Positions 7,123-8,863 of a DNA stretch of 8,863 nt are shown one piece after another (position 1 is the first letter of the stretch; the number at the start of each line of letters is the position of its first letter). Below the pieces are notes generated by a model. It was not told where the DNA came from and searched no databases. It saw only the letters and a list, made by a program, of their open reading frames with translations. The position numbers and the translations under genes are program-made. The DNA lies in contig CAYTKT010000065.1 of the NCBI GenBank assembly GCA_964438605.1, positions 1 to 8,863 of the forward strand, in the 5' to 3' direction. Source of the stretch: Alangreenwoodia sp964438605. Its GTDB lineage: Bacteria; Bacillota; Clostridia; Peptostreptococcales; Anaerovoracaceae.

Positions 7123-8115
7123 ACTTACCACCTCCGTCGCGTATTTATTCAGAAAATCTGTGAGAATCCCTTCCTGCCGGCTCTGAAGAACTGCCCGATC
7201 CACGGCGGAGCGGAGTGCGATCTTTTGCGGCTGGCCGGCATCCTCCTGATTCAGATTTTCCTGAACCAGATATACAAACCTGCTGTATTCGTATAGTGTG
7301 CGATCCCGTTGAAGAATCTCTGCATGTTTATTATAGCTGATATTGATTAAATTTACCAGAAGTTCCATGCCATTTTCTATGCCGGAAACCAGAAAGTGAT
7401 CGGAAAGGCGCAGGATACTTTCCGCGGGAATGTTCCGATGGCCTATGTAAAACACGTAATACTCCATTGATGGAATCAGCAGCGGAGTAGAACGGTAAAC
7501 TCTTTCATCCAAAAAGCCTTCGATGATGCGGCCGGTGTAACCGACAAAGCGAATGGGAGAATTCGGAGCCGGGGTGCTCTGGTGCTCGATGAAGATGATA
7601 AAGCGGTCGCCGGCAGCGAAAGCCAGATCATTGCGCAGGGAGGTGTAGAGCGGGTCGTCAAGCGTGAGAATTGTGATCGGCAACTGCGGATCGTAAGGAA
7701 TATTTTTTATGGCAGCGAAAAGATGGCGCAGTTTGTCGGCGTCGTTGAAAAGTGTGCGGAAGACGCCGTCTTTGAAGTCCCGTTTTATGGGGTGTTTGCC
7801 GGCAGGGAGAGGGTGGAGCCGGGGTTTGCCTTGTATTTTTCGTTTCTTTCGCTTTTTTGTGACAACAGGAGTGAGATGAGGCGTATTGTTTTGCCGTTGC
7901 CTGGATTGCACAGCGTCAAAAGTCGCAGGTTTGGGCGCATTGTTGTCGGACTGCGCGATGGTGGGGACAGTTTGAGAATCGACATTACCTTTCGGTTGAG
8001 TTTGTGCGGTAAAAGCAGATGGAAGCGCATCATTTTCCTTTTGTCTGGATTGTGCAGAAACGGCGGGGGCGTTTTCACTTCGTTGCAAATCATTTAGCTG
8101 TTTCTTTTGTTTCAT
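6850..8115 (-). CDS. Rpn family PD-(D/E)XK nuclease (COG5464 type, putative transposase)
   Basis: This 421-aa protein belongs to the recombination-promoting nuclease family: DNA endonucleases with a PD-(D/E)XK fold, often annotated as transposases. In enteric bacteria some have been shown to be toxic anti-phage proteins. The entry motif KRDFKDGVFRTLF is at 111-123. The nuclease core follows, with RNDLAF (Asp163) and FIEHQST (Glu177-x-Gln179), the usual D...E-x-Q form of this family. A C-terminal region from about 332 has Gly/Glu repeats (GFEIGFEQG) and a helical tail, the likely oligomerisation part. Residues 11-85 form five degenerate repeats and residues 87-93 a basic patch (KKRKKRK). This extension is unlike the usual family start. 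The start ATG at 8115 has AAGGAAGG 11 bases upstream, a rather distant site, and no good alternative start follows before the nuclease core. The gene converges on gltD and is not in its operon. Catalytic residues look intact, so it is probably active. Confidence 0.88.
   Translation of the reverse strand: MKQKKQLNDLQRSENAPAVSAQSRQKENDALPSAFTAQTQPKGNVDSQTVPTIAQSDNNAPKPATFDAVQSRQRQNNTPHLTPVVTKKRKKRKIQGKPRLHPLPAGKHPIKRDFKDGVFRTLFNDADKLRHLFAAIKNIPYDPQLPITILTLDDPLYTSLRNDLAFAAGDRFIIFIEHQSTPAPNSPIRFVGYTGRIIEGFLDERVYRSTPLLIPSMEYYVFYIGHRNIPAESILRLSDHFLVSGIENGMELLVNLINISYNKHAEILQRDRTLYEYSRFVYLVQENLNQEDAGQPQKIALRSAVDRAVLQSRQEGILTDFLNKYATEVVSMLFPEMTLEKYGDIRHEEGFEIGFEQGCSEGESIGRRLSLIQQIRKKMMKGQTAAVIANALEESEETILPIMHAIELNPTISDKEILLLI
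7129..7135 (-). promoter_or_regulatory. Intragenic Shine-Dalgarno GGAGGTG
   Basis: On the minus strand the site reads ACGGAGGTGGTAAGTATG. It is built from the codons for Thr-Glu-Val-Val-Ser before Met332. Spacing from GGAGG to ATG is eight bases, the optimum. The Glu, Val and Val codons could easily be spelled without forming this site. Confidence 0.6.
7861..8085 (-). repeat. Five degenerate 11-17-residue repeats in the Rpn N-terminus
   Basis: Within the Rpn protein the units start with Gln and carry Asn and Pro at similar places: QRSENAPAVSA (11-21), QSRQKENDALPSAFTA (22-37), QTQPKGNVDSQTVPTIA (38-54), QSDNNAPKPATFDAV (55-69) and QSRQRQNNTPHLTPVV (70-85). At DNA level some units remain similar; on the plus strand CTGGATTG followed by CACAG or TGCAG recurs near 7911 and 8045. 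The segment is polar, Gln/Asn/Pro-rich and probably unstructured. Its divergence suggests an old expansion. Confidence 0.6.
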
Positions 8116-8767
8116 TCCAATCTTTTCCTTCCTTAGGATATAAGTTATACTGCGCGTCGAACCGTGCGGTTTGTATCCGTATTTATTGATTCAGCTTGTA
8201 TTAAGCCTTGCAGTGCGGCACATGAGCTACATTGCAGCCACGCATTTTCGAGCGAGAACGATTCGTCGGAATCTGTTGCCTGCGCGTTAGCATCACTTGC
8301 TATATACTTTAGAGGTACCAAAAGGATGACGAAGGCGGGAGCAGCGTGTTCGTGGGATTGTCTTGGCGCTGTTGAACGCACAAAGAAATCCCGGAATCTG
8401 TTCTGCGGGCATTGGCAGTTCCATTATTTTAGTGCATCGGGAGCGGTGTTCACCGGCTGCGGAATGTTTTATATATGGAATTATTATCTTTTATTTACAT
8501 TATATGTATAATTTTTAAGAACATTGTACATCATGTGGAATAAATTGTAAATATAGAATTTTTAATAAGATGAAAAAAATTAAGGTTGAGGAGACTGCCA
8601 GGTCAGGCTGTTTGAAAGGAAAAATTTTCCCAAAAGAGGTTGAACTGTTGAAAGTGTTGAAGAATTAAGGGCTGTGTAAATGAAGCTGCTTATGATTTGA
8701 AATAGCGGCTGCCGCAATCTCACTGGCTCTTAGACGGCGGATTAAGGTAGCCAAGGGGAAATTTTTG

Positions 8768-8776
8768 TGGTACACT
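8768..8776 (+). promoter_or_regulatory. Possible extended -10 promoter element
   Basis: TGGTACACT gives the TGn extension plus a hexamer matching TATAAT at four of six places, preceded by ATTTTTG. No good -35 box stands 17-18 bases upstream. A start near 8783 would give a short RNA running into the hairpins at the window edge. Weak on its own. Confidence 0.25.
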
Positions 8777-8832
8777 GTCCGCATGGGAATGTGAAGACCC
8801 AAAAACGGACGGGAGTTCGACAGTTAGAACGC

Positions 8833-8863
8833 AAAAAAATCCCTGAAAGCATTGAAAATGCTC
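8833..8863 (-). terminator. Partial intrinsic terminator of a minus-strand gene beyond the window
   Basis: Arms AGCATT (8848-8853) and AATGCT (8857-8862) form an inner hairpin around GAA. On the minus strand it is followed by TTCAGGGA and then seven T (8839-8833). I expect TCCCTGAA (8840-8847) to pair with sequence just outside the window, completing the stem. This predicts that a gene on the minus strand ends shortly to the right. In the plus direction a T-run may also follow outside the window. Confidence 0.5.

Larger units (their letters stand above)
8116..8863. other. Right-hand intergenic region, no recognised gene
   Basis: No frame here matches a family I know. The longest plus frame (8164-8511, 115 codons from GTG) and the minus frame at 8381-8145 (78 codons) lack good ribosome sites and recognisable motifs. 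They overlap each other on opposite strands, so at most one could be real. Bases 8465-8580 are very AT-rich. A 13-base palindrome GGAAAA-A-TTTTCC lies at 8618-8630. The part from about 8768 to the end carries a possible promoter and terminator structure, listed separately. I saw no tRNA or rRNA. Confidence 0.55.

Noticed and set aside
8146..8175. GGTTCGA on the minus strand resembling a tRNA T-loop
   Set aside because: No acceptor, D or anticodon stems can be built around it.
8164..8511. 115-codon plus-strand frame right of the Rpn gene
   Set aside because: GTG start without a ribosome site, Cys/Phe-rich, no motif; it overlaps an equally unsupported minus-strand frame.
8570..8668. Small plus-strand ORF of 32 codons, MKKIKVEETARSG... 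ending KVLKN
   Set aside because: It reads like a plausible peptide and starts with ATG, but there is no Shine-Dalgarno in the AT-rich stretch before it and no known family.
8743..8754. TAAGGTAGCCAA resembling a conserved 23S rRNA stretch
   Set aside because: Only about twelve bases match and the flanks do not follow rRNA; likely chance.

Overview
The window looks like chromosomal DNA of an anaerobic Bacillota-type bacterium, possibly Negativicutes or Clostridia. I infer this from Bacillota-like GltB and GltD sequences, a TTGACA/TATAAT promoter, strong GGAGG-type ribosome binding sites, moderate GC in genes and AT-rich spacers. The genus cannot be fixed by eye.

Layout: (1) Bases 1-390 hold no convincing gene. 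They contain small inverted repeats and, on the minus strand, a 37-codon scrap resembling the tail of an integrase-type transposase. (2) Bases 391-556 are the control region of the glutamate synthase operon: a consensus sigma-70 promoter with 18-bp spacing, a perfect 12-bp-arm palindrome across the predicted transcription start (a likely operator), a leader of about 130 nt with a GC hairpin, and a clear Shine-Dalgarno. (3) gltB (557-5125, 1522 aa) and gltD (5125-6609, 494 aa) overlap by one base. Together they encode the two subunits of NADPH-dependent glutamate synthase (GOGAT), which turns glutamine plus 2-oxoglutarate into two glutamates. (4) Bases 6610-6849, between convergent genes, hold three hairpins, the last a 65-nt near-perfect palindrome that is the best candidate terminator. 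(5) On the minus strand, 8115-6850 encodes a 421-aa Rpn-family PD-(D/E)XK nuclease (COG5464 type). It has an unusual repeat-bearing N-terminal extension. (6) Bases 8116-8863 hold no recognised gene. The right edge shows a terminator-like structure for a minus-strand gene lying beyond the window.

The most interesting element is inside the Rpn gene. An in-frame ATG at 7122 is preceded by GGAGGTG at good spacing, a better ribosome binding site than that of the full-length gene. It would give a separate 90-aa C-terminal protein. In enteric Rpn systems, small C-terminal products made from inside the gene neutralise the full-length toxic, anti-phage nuclease. This locus may therefore be a single-gene toxin/antitoxin defence module. 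The second point of interest is the promoter-overlapping palindrome in front of gltBD, which I cannot assign to a known regulator.
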